DNA of 64,000 nt from Fennellomyces sp. T-0311. Taxonomy: Eukaryota > Mucoromycota > Mucoromycetes > Mucorales > Lichtheimiaceae. Of the stretch, positions 11,170 through 22,221 are shown piece by piece. The stretch is taken from assembly GCA_025266875.1 (NCBI GenBank), contig JALLLT010000027.1:496001-560000 (forward strand), in the 5' to 3' direction. Made by a program: the position numbers and the translations under genes. Position 1 is the stretch's first letter, and every line of letters starts with the position of its first letter. The notes below the pieces were generated by a model. It was not told the DNA's origin. It did not search any database and worked only from the letters and a program-made list of their open reading frames with translations.

Positions 11170-11571
11170 CTATGTCAACGCCATATGCAGCATCGCTTTC
11201 GGCACCCTCCTAAATACAAGAAATCCCATATAAATCATGGCATTACAGGTACTTTTATTTTCTATAACTATCGTTCTTGTTCTCGTGTGAATCCTTCTTA
11301 TCATTTGAGGTAACTGTTTGGCTTTTATTACAATGGCCTTGAGCTTTACCATCATGCCCACAAATAAAAGTCGTAGCCACCGTACTTTCAGGTTCAAATT
11401 GCTCGAGTCAATTTTTGCAGTGAAGGCATCCACTTCGGCCACTAGCTTAAGGTCGGTGTCAATTTGTTCTCGGTTAAAGTATGTCTGCTTCGTAGTTGAG
11501 TCCATTGATAGTATCATGAGATCGTTGATTGTGAGCACAACAGAATCCGGTATGTGTGAGGTAAAATGCAC
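11170..11571 (-). CDS. Hypothetical coding fragment, unrecognised
   Basis: A 133-codon frame contains a helical, charge-patterned stretch ('NREQIDTDLKLVAEVDAF' then 'NLNLKVRWLRLLFVGMMVK') that looks protein-like. A tail of basic and aliphatic residues follows. No domain is recognised. A shift to another frame after RWLRLLF gives a very hydrophilic Lys/Asp/Ser-rich tail, so the annotated C-terminus may be wrong, or the gene may be decayed. It could be part of a transposon-linked gene. Confidence 0.25.
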   Translation of the reverse strand: MHFTSHIPDSVVLTINDLMILSMDSTTKQTYFNREQIDTDLKLVAEVDAFTAKIDSSNLNLKVRWLRLLFVGMMVKLKAIVIKAKQLPQMIRRIHTRTRTIVIENKSTCNAMIYMGFLVFRRVPKAMLHMALT

Positions 11572-12246
11572 ATATAGAATTATGCTAGCTCTATCCTCGT
11601 TTGTTATAGTAGAAGAGCCGGTTAATTCTGTCCAAATTGACGTAGTGTGTGTGATACGGCTCCTTCAACGCAAATGTGAATATAAATACTTGTACCTAAG
11701 ACTAATGTGAACCGATGTGGAATCATGGTCATCAAACGAGCACCGTGATATAGAGCTATGGGCAACAAACGGGTCATGGGAGTGAGCGAGAAAGTTTAAA
11801 ACAAATGAGGTTCCATAAAAAATGACATTGCTAGACACATAGTTGTGGAGTAGATCTAGGCAGTAGCTGGAGCGAGTGGGAGTAAATAGAGATACACCAT
11901 GGTCAATGCGAAAGATCATTCGATCACAGACAGATTGATATGGCAGAGTGACACGAAGCGACGCAAAAAATCGCGCCACTTTCCAAACTCACTTTTAATT
12001 ACTCCAAAGTTCCCTCTCCCCAACTGCACCGAATAAAAAAGTTTTCCCTGGACACTATCGCCATAGCAATGGACGAGAAAACTGTGTGCATAGATCCATG
12101 TAGGCATGGAAGCAAGAATGAACAAAAAAGAAAGGCGGTGCGTGCCTGAAAAAAAACACAAACGTCAACAACAGAACGACGCTAATTCGATCTCAGCACA
12201 AAAATCGAAGTTTGGCTGGCGGCAAACAATGTAAACAACCTTGGTT

Positions 12247-14469
12247 ATGGTCCACTGGCACTGTGGGCGGCTGCATTCTGCGGCAAGGCAACACGCGAAT
12301 CGTCACTTGATACAACAATGGCAAACATTCCTACTTCATGAACTCGAAAACCAACGTACAACACGTTATTTCCCTACTCGACGTAGCTTCTCCACTTGTT
12401 CCTGTCGAGGTAAAGTCCCCAATACATACATAAACACATACATACGTACAGACACACATTTTTTTTGTTGTTTAACGCGTTTTGGGAATGCAGCAGAAAA
12501 CCGAACACAACCCATCGAGTCGCTCGATACGTTACGATCGTTCAGTAAAAAAGCTGCTCAACGACGGATTCCTCCCAGTATCAGTTCCAAGTTTGATTCG
12601 CATGTATTGCCACCACAAGCCATGAGCAGTGCAATAACCATTCAATCGCATTTGGAAAATGGGGATCGGACGCGAGCGTTGGAAGCGTTTGAATCCATTG
12701 CGCATTTGCCACACGAGTATGGGATCCCACGGAATATCGCGCAACAGCTGTTAGCGTGTCTGCGGGCAGACATTCGCGCGGATACGGGCAAGAAGACACA
12801 ACTCCAACGACGATACCATCGACCACTGGAACTTCTGTTAACGCATGTGCGGGCGCTAGGCTATCACTGGGACGACAATGAGTTTCGGGTGATTCTCGAA
12901 TTGTTTGATCGGATGGATCTGGTAGAGCGAGCCGAGGTGGTGTTTCGCTCGCGAGACCTGTATTGCAACCAATTGCCAAACATCCTCACGTACAACAAAT
13001 TGGCGGCCGCGTATTTGCGTCGGATCAAGCATTTGGAGGGTCGCGATCAGATCCGCTACATGGATAAACTCAACACCTTGATCAAATCCATCGCCAAGCA
13101 TGGACTGAAACCTGATATCGTTACCTTTAATCTGTTACTCTCGGCCCGTGCTCGACTCGGTTGTCTGCAATCCATCGAGCAAACGTTCGATGAAATGGAA
13201 CGCCACCGTGTCAAGCCCAACGATCGGACACTCAACATTGCGCTGGATATTTACGGCAAGTTGGATCTGCGAGGGAACTTGGAACAAGCCCTGTCGTCCA
13301 TATTGAAATCCATGGGCAAGTCGAAACAAAGCCCCGACGTGATCACCTACGCGACGACGATTCGGAACGCCGTGCTCAATCGCGACTTGAGGACGGCCGA
13401 GCGGACCTTCAAGGCCATGATGGAAAAGGGCGTCATGCCAAACGAGTATGTGTTTGCGCATCTGGCAGTGGGTTATGTGCAATTGGGCGATATGGACAAG
13501 GCGCACGCGATTATCCAAATGATGCGAGCGTCGCCGTTCAACTTGCAGCCCACGGTGCACGTATTCACGCCACTTATTCAAGGCTACGCAAAGTCCTTCG
13601 AATACGACAAGGCGTACAACGTATTCAGCGACATGGTCGATCAAGGGATACCCGCCAATCTGACAACCTATACCATCCTTGCCACCATGTTTGTTGATTC
13701 GCCCATCTACGAAAACCCCCTCCAAGCCATCAATGTCTTGCGCGGGCTGTCCAAGTTGGCCGAAACCGATCAAGCCCTCGACCAAGCGGCGCTCACCGTA
13801 TTAATCGAAGCCCATGGTGTGGCGGGCGCCAGGGATTTGGATCCGGGTCTGTCGGATACGAACGTTTCTCGTCGCGAGCTGCATGCAAGAGCTGCCAAGG
13901 AATGCTACGATACCATTGTACGCCAATACGGAAAGCCAGACAACGTGGCTCACACTGTCTTGTTGACTGCGTACGCGCGGATGAATCTTCAAGACAAGGC
14001 GTGGGAGTTTTGGCAGCAGCTCAAGGATGTGGACGCCACGGTGACCACGATTCATTATAATGCGCTGTTTATGGGACTTATCAATGAAAAGAAATGGTTG
14101 GCGCGGGCCAAGGAGGCGTTCGATGAAATGATCCACGGGACCGAGTCGGTGCGGCCTGACATTGCAACGTATGATTTGCTGATACAAGGGGCCTATGATG
14201 CGGGTGATTTGGATTGGATACGGACGCTGTGGAAACTTCCTTTTCGTCCAAAGTCTGTTGGCGATTCACCGGATTCGGCCAAACTTCTTGTTCGGACGTA
14301 CTATTATGCCCTCCATGCAATGCTGGTGGCAGAGGACGCGTCAAGTGCCCAAGATATCTTTAAGGAATTCAAAAGCTTACCACTTGCTCCGGCATCCGCA
14401 ACTATTTGGAGTCATCGAATCCACCAAATCGCTCAGTTTCATCCGTTAGATAACCCTACGCCATTGTAA
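12247..14469 (+). CDS. Pentatricopeptide repeat (PPR) protein, probably mitochondrial
   Basis: PPR proteins bind organellar RNA in a sequence-specific way and act in mitochondrial processing, stability or translation. The first ATG is at 12247; the open frame extends two codons further upstream to a TTG. The N-terminus is rich in Arg, His and Ser and lacks acidic runs (RRSFSTCS near residue 50), typical of a matrix-targeting presequence. An in-frame 84-bp sequence at 12410-12493 begins GTAAAG and ends ATGCAG, so it is very likely an intron. That gives about 712 residues. Repeats are clear, for example TFNLLLSARARLGC, TYATTIRNAVLNRD, EYVFAHLAVGYVQLGDMDKA, 'VFTPLIQGYAKSFEYDKAYN' and TYTILATMF; at least eight 35-residue units can be counted between about residues 170 and 640. 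No endonuclease or SMR domain follows. The exact orthologue is not identified. Confidence 0.9.
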   Translation: MVHWHCGRLHSAARQHANRHLIQQWQTFLLHELENQRTTRYFPTRRSFSTCSCRGKVPNTYINTYIRTDTHFFCCLTRFGNAAENRTQPIESLDTLRSFSKKAAQRRIPPSISSKFDSHVLPPQAMSSAITIQSHLENGDRTRALEAFESIAHLPHEYGIPRNIAQQLLACLRADIRADTGKKTQLQRRYHRPLELLLTHVRALGYHWDDNEFRVILELFDRMDLVERAEVVFRSRDLYCNQLPNILTYNKLAAAYLRRIKHLEGRDQIRYMDKLNTLIKSIAKHGLKPDIVTFNLLLSARARLGCLQSIEQTFDEMERHRVKPNDRTLNIALDIYGKLDLRGNLEQALSSILKSMGKSKQSPDVITYATTIRNAVLNRDLRTAERTFKAMMEKGVMPNEYVFAHLAVGYVQLGDMDKAHAIIQMMRASPFNLQPTVHVFTPLIQGYAKSFEYDKAYNVFSDMVDQGIPANLTTYTILATMFVDSPIYENPLQAINVLRGLSKLAETDQALDQAALTVLIEAHGVAGARDLDPGLSDTNVSRRELHARAAKECYDTIVRQYGKPDNVAHTVLLTAYARMNLQDKAWEFWQQLKDVDATVTTIHYNALFMGLINEKKWLARAKEAFDEMIHGTESVRPDIATYDLLIQGAYDAGDLDWIRTLWKLPFRPKSVGDSPDSAKLLVRTYYYALHAMLVAEDASSAQDIFKEFKSLPLAPASATIWSHRIHQIAQFHPLDNPTPL

Positions 14470-14678
14470 ATATCCGTCATTCACACACACACGCACGCAC
14501 GCACGCACAACATACACACAACACCTCTTAATAGAAACAAAGTAAAAAGGAAAAAAAAAGTATCCAAGGAAGGGAATCGTATTTGTAAAAGAAGGATGGT
14601 ATATATAAAAGCAGAAAGAGAGGGCTGTGAGGGGGCGAGGGAGCCTTTGCTACTTGTATACAATTTGCTGTGGTATCT

Positions 14679-17536
14679 TTATACTTTAATCAAATTGGTG
14701 ACTTTGACGCTTCCGTCGGCACTGCCTAATAAGCAAGTATTGGAAGAGCTAGTCCAATCGACGGCGGTCAATTTCTGATAACTAGGCTGGTAACCAAATT
14801 GAAGTGATGGCCGACCATCGGCCACGCGATAAATTGTTCCTTGGACGGTAGTTGAGGAAGTACTTTCAGAAGCGGAAGACAATGATGATACGGAAGAAGA
14901 GGAAGAAGCCAATTGACGATCGGCAGAAGAGGCAGTTGCGCAGAGACAAAAGTCGGTATCGGCGCTAAAGGCGACCATTTGCGGACGAGGAGAGACGGCC
15001 AGCAAAGACTGTGTGATGCTGTCATCGACGGCAATCTTGGGTAAGCGGGTGGAGCGACTGGACGATATCGAAAGACGCGATAGGGACGATGTGGAGGGGT
15101 TTGATTTCGGACGCGGCGGTAAGGCTGCGGCATTGTTTGGTTTCTTTGGCAAATCGATGGGTCCGTTGCCTGGTGATGTGAAGGCTGGAGGAGGGGGGAA
15201 GCCTGAGAGTTGTGTTTGAGACAAGCTCGCTCCGCGTTTATGAATGGACCATTGCGACAGTTGGCCATTGTTATCCACGGTGTAGATTGAGTTTTCGTCA
15301 AAGCTGAATTGGGCAACGCAGCAAGGTCGGTTGGATGGATCTTTCCATTCCATTATGGGCTTCATACTTCGAATATCTGTAGAGGCAAAAATAAAGAAGT
15401 GGTAAGTACACGTATACACACACGATCAGGAGAGAACTTGCTTACCAAAAATCCTCACGAGCCCGTTGTGATCGCCGGAAACTAGCATTTGTCCGTTATG
15501 ATTCAGTTTGATCGTGTTGATATCAACGCCCGTATCCTCGTCAACGGAATCGAAACGGAATGTTCCCTAAGGTTGTTTGTTTAGCTTATATATATCTATG
15601 CTGGTGTGTCACTTTAGGATGCAACTTGCTATATCCGTCATGCTTTTCATGCTCCATGATACCAATGCGCCTGCACGATTCTTGTTATCAGCAGAGAACC
15701 TGTTACCCGTGCCAGCACAAACAAATATCGGCTCAACAGGACTACAGGAAAGATGTGTAACCCAGGGATATTTGGAATCCATGGTGAATTCTTGCACGAT
15801 GGACTTGTTTTCGACATTGTACACCCGGATACTTCCCGAATCTGTTCCCAAAAACAGCTGATCTTTTCGTTTTAGTTGTTTCTTTCTATGTTTCACGATT
15901 TGCACTGATATCCTTACAAAACGATCCGAACGAGCTTCCCATTCCAGTGACAAGATGTTGGATGCATTGTTGTTGATCTTTACCGGGTTGAACGATTGGC
16001 CCTTGTGGCTCCAGATTCTATCATGGAGTGTGTGTAAGCATTTAACGGCGATACGCAACGTTCGATGGACGTACCTCACAATGTTATCCATATCGCAGCT
16101 TGCTATGAGATTGCCTTCGGTCGAGAATTTTGCATGGGTAATGGCGGACGCATGCTCTGAATACTCTTCCTACAATTGTTACCATGAGCGGTTCCTACCA
16201 TGTGTTTTATATATGTATAAACATTTTTACCTCGCTCACGACCACAAACGGTTCTTCGTCATCGACTACCACTGCATCCGATGTTCCGCAATTACCGTTG
16301 GGATCCAACGAAGAACTCACGGATGTCATGGCCTTATCCACCGTTTTCTCAAGATTCGATGGTTTTGGCTTTTGTGTCCCGTTTCCAGCCTTGAGTTCGT
16401 TTGTCATTGAAGCCGCACGCCTCCGTATCAATGTTATTCCATCCGTCATCTCGCGTCGTGTCTCCGCCACCTGTTTTTTTTCATTATTATTAAGCGTTTT
16501 TTGTTGTTGCTCGAGAATGTGATCGCAAATACCTCATGTTTTAGTTTGGCAACTTCATTTTCACGTGCTTCCGCTGCCGCTTTCATGCTTTCGATTGTGC
16601 TTTTCAACGACTCGATCTCGGTTTGTTGGGCTTTTCGTTGCACTCGATCCATGTTGAATGATAGTAAACTCGGTAACGCTAACAAACAAACATTGGCCAC
16701 CTCGCTCACTTTTCTCTTCATGTACCATACTCACGCATGAATTGGAATGTGGTTGCCAGGAAATTGTGTAGAGAGATCATGTAATTATCGGTCCATTGTT
16801 TCGAAAAGAAAGTTTCAAACGCAGGATCAGTAGCAGGATTCTTGACGTACGGCAATGCTAAACTCACAAGGGCATCCATATCAGCTTGTGCAATAATATA
16901 TATATAAAGTAAAAACTGACCGAACCATTGAGACCATTCAGGCTTTCCGTGTAATTCGGGGCCGTAGAGATCGAAAAATTCGACTACCTTGTCCCGCTTT
17001 TTATGTTGTATCGCTAACCCATCGTCAATAGCTGTTGCAATATACCAATATATATATGTATAACAAAGGCGGAAACGAACCGTAAACCAGATAGTGGCGC
17101 AATAGACAGAGTTCAAACTTTTTGACTGTGCGTTGAAAGCGGCTGTCGAGACGCGAGAAGAAGCGTAGATCGAGGTAGCGGTAATAATCAATCAATCGTT
17201 GAATATCACTATTGAATATGTAACCGAGCAGCTCTTCGAGAATCTTGTCAACCTAATCAACAGCAACAACAGATTAACAATTAAAAAAAAAAGAAAAACC
17301 ACACAACGCCTTTCGTTTATTATTACTTGATAGCCTTTATCCTTGTCTACTCGACTCTCATTCTCAAACGCTCGGTAAGTGTTGGTAAACCCGCGAAACT
17401 ATGAATCCATTCAATGCGTTTTAACATTACTTCGTTTTGGAAATCCCGTCCATTTCTTTGATGGAACGAAAAAGGTGGTTGGACTTACAAGCAGATATTC
17501 CTTGACAAGTTCATCCACTTGGTATAAGGAGTTCAT
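14679..17536 (-). CDS. WDR91: WDR91-like WD40 protein (endosomal PI3K regulator)
   Basis: In animals WDR91 is a Rab7 effector that lowers PI3P synthesis during early-to-late endosome conversion. The start ATG ends at 17536 (MNSLYQVDELVKEYLL), matching the VDELVREYLLFRGF start of animal WDR91. Further exons give 'KRDKVVEFFDLYGPELHG', PEWSQWFG, 'DPAFETFFSKQWTDNYMISL' and HNFLATTFQFM, all strongly WDR91-like. A coiled coil follows (QTEIESLKSTIESMKAAAEA), then a linker, then WD repeats with typical blades: FLGTDSGSIRVYNVEN, 'LNHNGQMLVSGDHNGLVRIF' and 'AVDWTSSSNTCLLGSADGSV'. A Ser/Thr-rich low-complexity insert (about 14830-15220) splits the last blades. At least nine exons are present. The gene lies tail-to-tail with the PPR gene, with about 210 bp between stops. 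Confidence 0.92.
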
Positions 17537-17864
17537 CGCACGGTTCCTGCCAGGAGTGAAAAAAAAAAAAAGAAAACTCGACCAATGCACACTTTCGGTC
17601 GGGTTTGGAAATTGACTTTATGGATTTCATATTAAAGCCCTGTGTGCCATGTGGAATCCAAGCAACACACTACTGCGTGGCATGCGAGGTTCCTTTTTTT
17701 CTTTTACTCGCATTTAATTGTCATGGAAACACTGCCAGTCATTCACTGATAACTATCAGGGTTTTGGGATTGATATGACACTTTGCAGACCATGATAAAA
17801 ATGGGCGGCTCTCTGTCCCTTTTGATTGTTCTCTCCGCTTTCTTTTTCTTATACTCAAACGCGA

Positions 17865-18854
17865 ATGGAAGACGCATCGGGCAACACAACGACAACGGTC
17901 GAGTCGTTACGAAAGCAGTTGGAAGATTTGGGACTTGAGACGCGAGGCCACAAGCCAGAACTTAAAAAACGACTACGGAAAGCGAAAAAGAAACTTTCAA
18001 AGGAAGCGGTTGAATCGGATCCAGACATCCAGCCCGATCAAAGCAGATCGCAGCCTTTCGATTACTACCTGTTTTTCGATGTCGAAGCCACATGTGACGA
18101 AGGTGGTGGGTTCGAATACCCAAACGAGATCATTGAGTTTCCTATTGTCCTAGTGGATGGCAACACGTTCGAAATCGTACGTGTGTCTGTCAAAAATACA
18201 CTTGTATAAAAAAACTGATAACCAAAAAAATATAGGTTGATGAGTTTCGCTCGTACGTCAAACCAACGATCAATCCAACGCTTTCCGAATACTGCATGAA
18301 ACTGACAGGCATTGATCAGGTCGATACCGCAGTAACGCTTTCCTGGCCGCCACAAACATGAATAACACTTTCGCTCCTTAGGCCACGGTGGATGCCAGCC
18401 CGCCATTTACCCAAGTATTGGACACGTTCCAGGAGTTTATGGCAAAGCACGATCTTTTCCGAAAAAACAAGACTTGCTTTGCTACAGGTACTGCGCGAAC
18501 TGCACATGCATTCACACTGATATGTAAAAAATAACATACACAGATGGACCTTTCGACATTCGCGACTTTATCACCAAACAATGCGACCACAGCGGCATTG
18601 AACGGCCGGTGTACTTTAAACTACCATGGGTGAACGTCAGAAAGCTGTATCGGGAGTTTTACGGACACAAAAGTGGAATGAACATCCACAAGATGCTCGA
18701 GACGCTGGGCATGACGTTCGACGGCCGCGAGCATTCGGGCCTGGACGATGCCAGGAACCTGTATCGGATTGCCCATCGGATGTGGCAAGACGGCTGCGTC
18801 TTTAAAACAAACATGACGTGGATTCGTCCCAAACGAGGCAGAAGGCGCAAGTAA
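17865..18854 (+). CDS. ERI1: ERI1-type 3'-5' exoribonuclease (SAP + DEDDh)
   Basis: ERI1/3'hExo trims 3' ends of histone mRNA, 5.8S rRNA and small RNAs, and modulates RNA interference. Four exons are clear: 17865-18176, 18236-18319, 18382-18487 and 18544-18854, giving about 270 residues. Residues about 12-45 form a SAP-like helix pair (VESLRKQLEDLGLETRGHKP ending in a Lys/Arg run), as in animal ERI1. The nuclease core has ExoI 'FFDVEAT' (Asp and Glu), ExoII in ATDGPFDIRDF (Asp) and ExoIII 'HSGLDDARN' (His and Asp), the complete DEDDh set. The C-terminus is strongly basic. The start ATG is the first in frame after pyrimidine-rich leader sequence. It is transcribed divergently from WDR91. Confidence 0.94.
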
Positions 18855-18930
18855 TAAAAGAGTGGTTTCATGTTTGGGCGGGTAACTAGGTGGTATATGT
18901 ATATTTCCGTTGTCTATCTGTTTAAAACAC

Positions 18931-19810
18931 CTAGAGAAAGCTCTTTCGGCTCTTCTCCAGAACAATCATGCGTTGGACGCATTCCAAAACTGTATCACCC
19001 TGCAAATCGGGGCCCACGCCATCGTACATTTCGACGGGGTACACTTTCTCTTCGGTAGTCAGAAACACCGTACGGTACGAGACGTTCTTTGCGCCCGCCA
19101 AATCCCAGGCGTGGGCGGCAATCATGTACACGTTCTTTGGATGGCAAAAGTCATCATCATGCTCGTTGGCCCAAGCAAAAACACCCCACTCACCTCGATC
19201 CGACGGGTCCTGTGCACGGCCAGTCGCATGAGCTCGGAATAGACTTTGGGATGCGGTTTGGATATCATCAAATCGTCGCAACTGAGCACGTTGATTTCGT
19301 CTGCCTGGGTGGTAAAGTAATCCAGAATGCCATTGTCTTGCAAAAGCGACACTGTGGAGGCATAAGCGCCATTGGTCGCTACCCAAATATCCCAATTGTT
19401 CTCCTTGAGTAGCTGCAACGCCTCCAGTGCCGTGTCGGACAGCGTGAGCTTGGCAAACGTTTCCATGACGGCGTCGATCTCTTGCGCGGAAGGTGTCGCA
19501 TAGCCTGCCACGGCCATGGCGCGCGCGAACGTCGACCGCAGAATGGACACGAGCGGACAGTATTTGCCGGAAAGCGACGCGCCAAAGTAATCGCGCAGAC
19601 CCGACCATAACCATTGGTAAAAGAATCGTTCGGCCGTGGGGCGATCGCAGAGATCGTGCGTGAACACGGCGCAAAGACGATCGATCACTGGATCAAACGA
19701 AAACAGTGTACCTGTGTATATTTTTTTGCGCTTGTGTTTAGAAAGAACAAAAAAAGGTCACTCAGCAAAGCGCGTACGTTACCAAGAAAGTCAAAGGCAA
19801 CAACGGGCAT
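18931..19810 (-). CDS. HAD-superfamily hydrolase, haloacid dehalogenase-type
   Basis: Three exons. The start ATG ends at 19810 (MPVVAFDFLG). An intron separates the first exon from TLFSFDPVIDRL, giving motif I D-F-L-G-T-L with the nucleophilic Asp and a non-acidic +2 residue, as in L-2-haloacid dehalogenases and unlike phosphatases. Motif II is WVATNG. Motif III is the Lys in MISKPHPKVY. Motif IV is 'MIAAHAWDLAGA', the characteristic haloacid dehalogenase signature with Asp. A GTGAGT intron (about 19142-19200) lies before NVYMIAAHAW. Total length is about 250 residues. The likely activity is hydrolytic dehalogenation of short 2-haloacids or a related small substrate. The physiological substrate in fungi is unknown. 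Confidence 0.9.
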
Positions 19811-19973
19811 GACGAAGGTTGGAGAAGAAAAGCTGCAACATGATATGTCTAAATGTGGAATGTCTTTATTCCAAACTAAAATGTCAGCTGACACGCAGCG
19901 TCCATGATGTAACAACAACGCAGCTTTTGTAAATGCATATTTATATATATGGTTTCTTTTTTGGCAGGATAGA

Positions 19974-21419
19974 TTAATCGAGGTTTTCTTGAGGAATATG
20001 TACTTTCTCGCCTTGGGAGTAGGCGTACGTCTTGGCATTGGTTTCGTCAAAGGCGTAAAAGTCGGATACCGTCAGTGGTCGCGTGTTAATGTTCTGGATA
20101 ATCAATGAGCCTCTTTTATTTCCCTTTACGCTCGCCCAACAAAAAAAGAAACTTACGCTTGTGTCGAGATCTAGTAAGTTGTCAGACGCCTTATCCGAGT
20201 CGTCGTTCCGCTGTACGGAGCGTACGTATTCGCGAATAGGTATCATGGCAGCGTTACGGCACAGTTCTTTCAGATCACTACCAGAACAATCTGCAGTCCG
20301 TTTTACCAATTCATCCATGTTGAAGTCGGGTGCCAGTTTTATATCGCGCAAAAGCTAAAAGGCCAAGTTAGATTTCTTTTGGGAAGGTGGGGGGATCAGA
20401 CGACGGGACAGGCCAAATTACCAATTCCAAAATGCTTCGTCTCTGATCGTTGTTTGGCAATCGCACGGCGAAGCGTTTGGGCATGCGACGAAGGATGGCC
20501 GAGTCGATATCATTGGGTCTGTTTGTTGCGCCGAGAATGACGATACGTGAATCCTCGCCGGTGGTCAAACCGTCCCACAAGCTCATGAATTCGGCCTTCA
20601 TCATGCCGGTTGTTTCGTGATCCGTGCTCCGGCGTTCTCTCAGGAACGAGTCGATTTCATCGATAAATACGATGGCCGGCTGCAGCTTGCGTGCCAGAGA
20701 GAACAAGGCTGCCACCAGTTTGTTGGATTCGCCATAGTACTTGTCCGTCAATGTCGACACATGCAAATTGATGAAGGTTGCGTTGCTTTCCTTGGCAAGC
20801 GCCTTGGCTAGCATGGTTTTACCGCATCCCGGGGGTCCGTACAGCAATACACCTCTGGGTGCTCCCAACAAGCCAGACGCCGACGTGAATAGCTCTGGAT
20901 AACACAACGGATAGATGACACTCTCCTTCAAATCCTGAACGATATGATCCAGTCCTCCAATTTCTTTTTTTGTTGTTGCAGGTTAGTTTACCTGTACACA
21001 CACACACGCTCCCTTCCACAACACACTCACGTCTGAAGGTGACATGCAACTCATCTGCATGAACAACTTCGGCTGCAATCAACTGCTCGTATTCGCTCAG
21101 CTTGAGATCCTTGACCTGGAATCCACCGGTTAATGGCTCAAAGTTCTTATAGCTGTCTTGATGTCTTTTTTTTTCTTACCCCCAGTTTTCCCAACACCTT
21201 TGAACTCTTGTTCTTGGCTTCTTGGCGTTTAGCTTTGTTGGGATCAAGTGAACTGACGATCCATTTGAACGCAAAATAGAATGCTACCTGGGAAAGAGCA
21301 AAGACAGCGACTAGTATAATGGGTAAGTAGGATTGTTCAAGTGGATTCAAGGTCGAAAAAAACACACCATCAGCTGCATATTTTTTGGTTTCTGGACGCT
21401 GCATCCACGATTTAATCAT
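19974..21419 (-). CDS. MSP1: Msp1/ATAD1 mitochondrial outer-membrane AAA ATPase
   Basis: Msp1 extracts mislocalised tail-anchored proteins from the outer mitochondrial and peroxisomal membranes. The start ATG ends at 21419. A single N-terminal membrane helix is visible (about residues 30-55, '[20 protein letters not shown]'), followed by a Lys-rich linker and [15 protein letters not shown]. The AAA core has Walker A GPPGCGKT, pore loop KYYGES (KWYGES is more usual), Walker B IVFIDEID, sensor-1 ATNRP and arginine finger '[10 protein letters not shown]'. The small domain with C(S)[13 protein letters not shown] and the C-terminal helix '[17 protein letters not shown]' follow. Four or five exons are separated by short introns. 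The gene is transcribed divergently from the formin at 22222. Confidence 0.94.
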
Positions 21420-22221
21420 TTGTCAACGATCAGGCCTTGCTGTATTAGCCCCTGCTGGTCCAACTCAGCTCTCTTGACCAAATGCGGCATTCTGTTTGTC
21501 ATGGGCAATCGGCGTTTAGGCGTTTGCTTCTTTTCGCTGGCAAATTAGGCACCCCCCTAACCTTTCGTGGCTGTTACTCATCGTCAACGTTGTCTAGATC
21601 ATCGTCTCCAGATGTGTCAAATAAACCTTGTTGACAGCCGATATGCATGCGAAGCCTCCCCCCTCCTCTCATAATGTATATCTTGGTGTCTGAGAATAGT
21701 GTGTGTACCTGAAATGAAACTTGAGATGTACGTAGCTCCTCCCCCCTGGTTTTGCGAGTGTACCATAAAGTATACGATCGAATAAGGAATAGCGTGGACG
21801 ATGACACTAGTCTTTTTAATAATAAAAATTATAGCGGTGAGCGTTTGCAGCAGAAAGTTGTATGAAATCCATTGATCAACTCAGATCGCTTTTGCACTTT
21901 TTTTTTGAAGCAGGTAACATGATCGATACCCACGAAAACCCAAGGGGACGATCTGCGCATGAAAATTCCATTTCACTTGTCTAGGGGAATCGCTTGCCAT
22001 TACACACCGGTAAGACCGTGCTAAGAAGGGATATCCCACATAAAAGGGGAGAAGCACACGCTGCGGTTGATTATGATGAACCAAAAAAATGCATGCGAAT
22101 GAGCCTTGCCCGAGGGATTTGCTTTTGTGTTACCATGGTAATTATAGTGGGCACAAGGGGACTTTATGTCGCCATGACAATTCCCATAAAAAGCCAGCTC
22201 TTTTAAAGTTTTCACCAGCTC
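21420..22221. promoter_or_regulatory. Divergent promoter region between Msp1 and formin genes
   Basis: An 800-bp noncoding gap between two head-to-head genes. No ORF with protein-like composition is seen. It must carry the upstream regions of both genes; individual sites cannot be named from sequence alone. Confidence 0.4.

Larger units (their letters stand above)
9938..12246. other. Gene-poor region
   Basis: About 2.3 kb with no confident gene. It contains a MITE-like element (10868-11057) and a low-confidence minus-strand coding fragment (11170-11571). The last 300 bases are presumably the promoter of the PPR gene. Confidence 0.4.

Noticed and set aside
12241..12247. PPR ORF start at 12241
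   Set aside because: That codon is TTG; the first ATG is at 12247.
13135..13785. 216-codon minus-strand ORF opposite the PPR gene
   Set aside because: Composition follows the complement of the PPR repeats; no domain.
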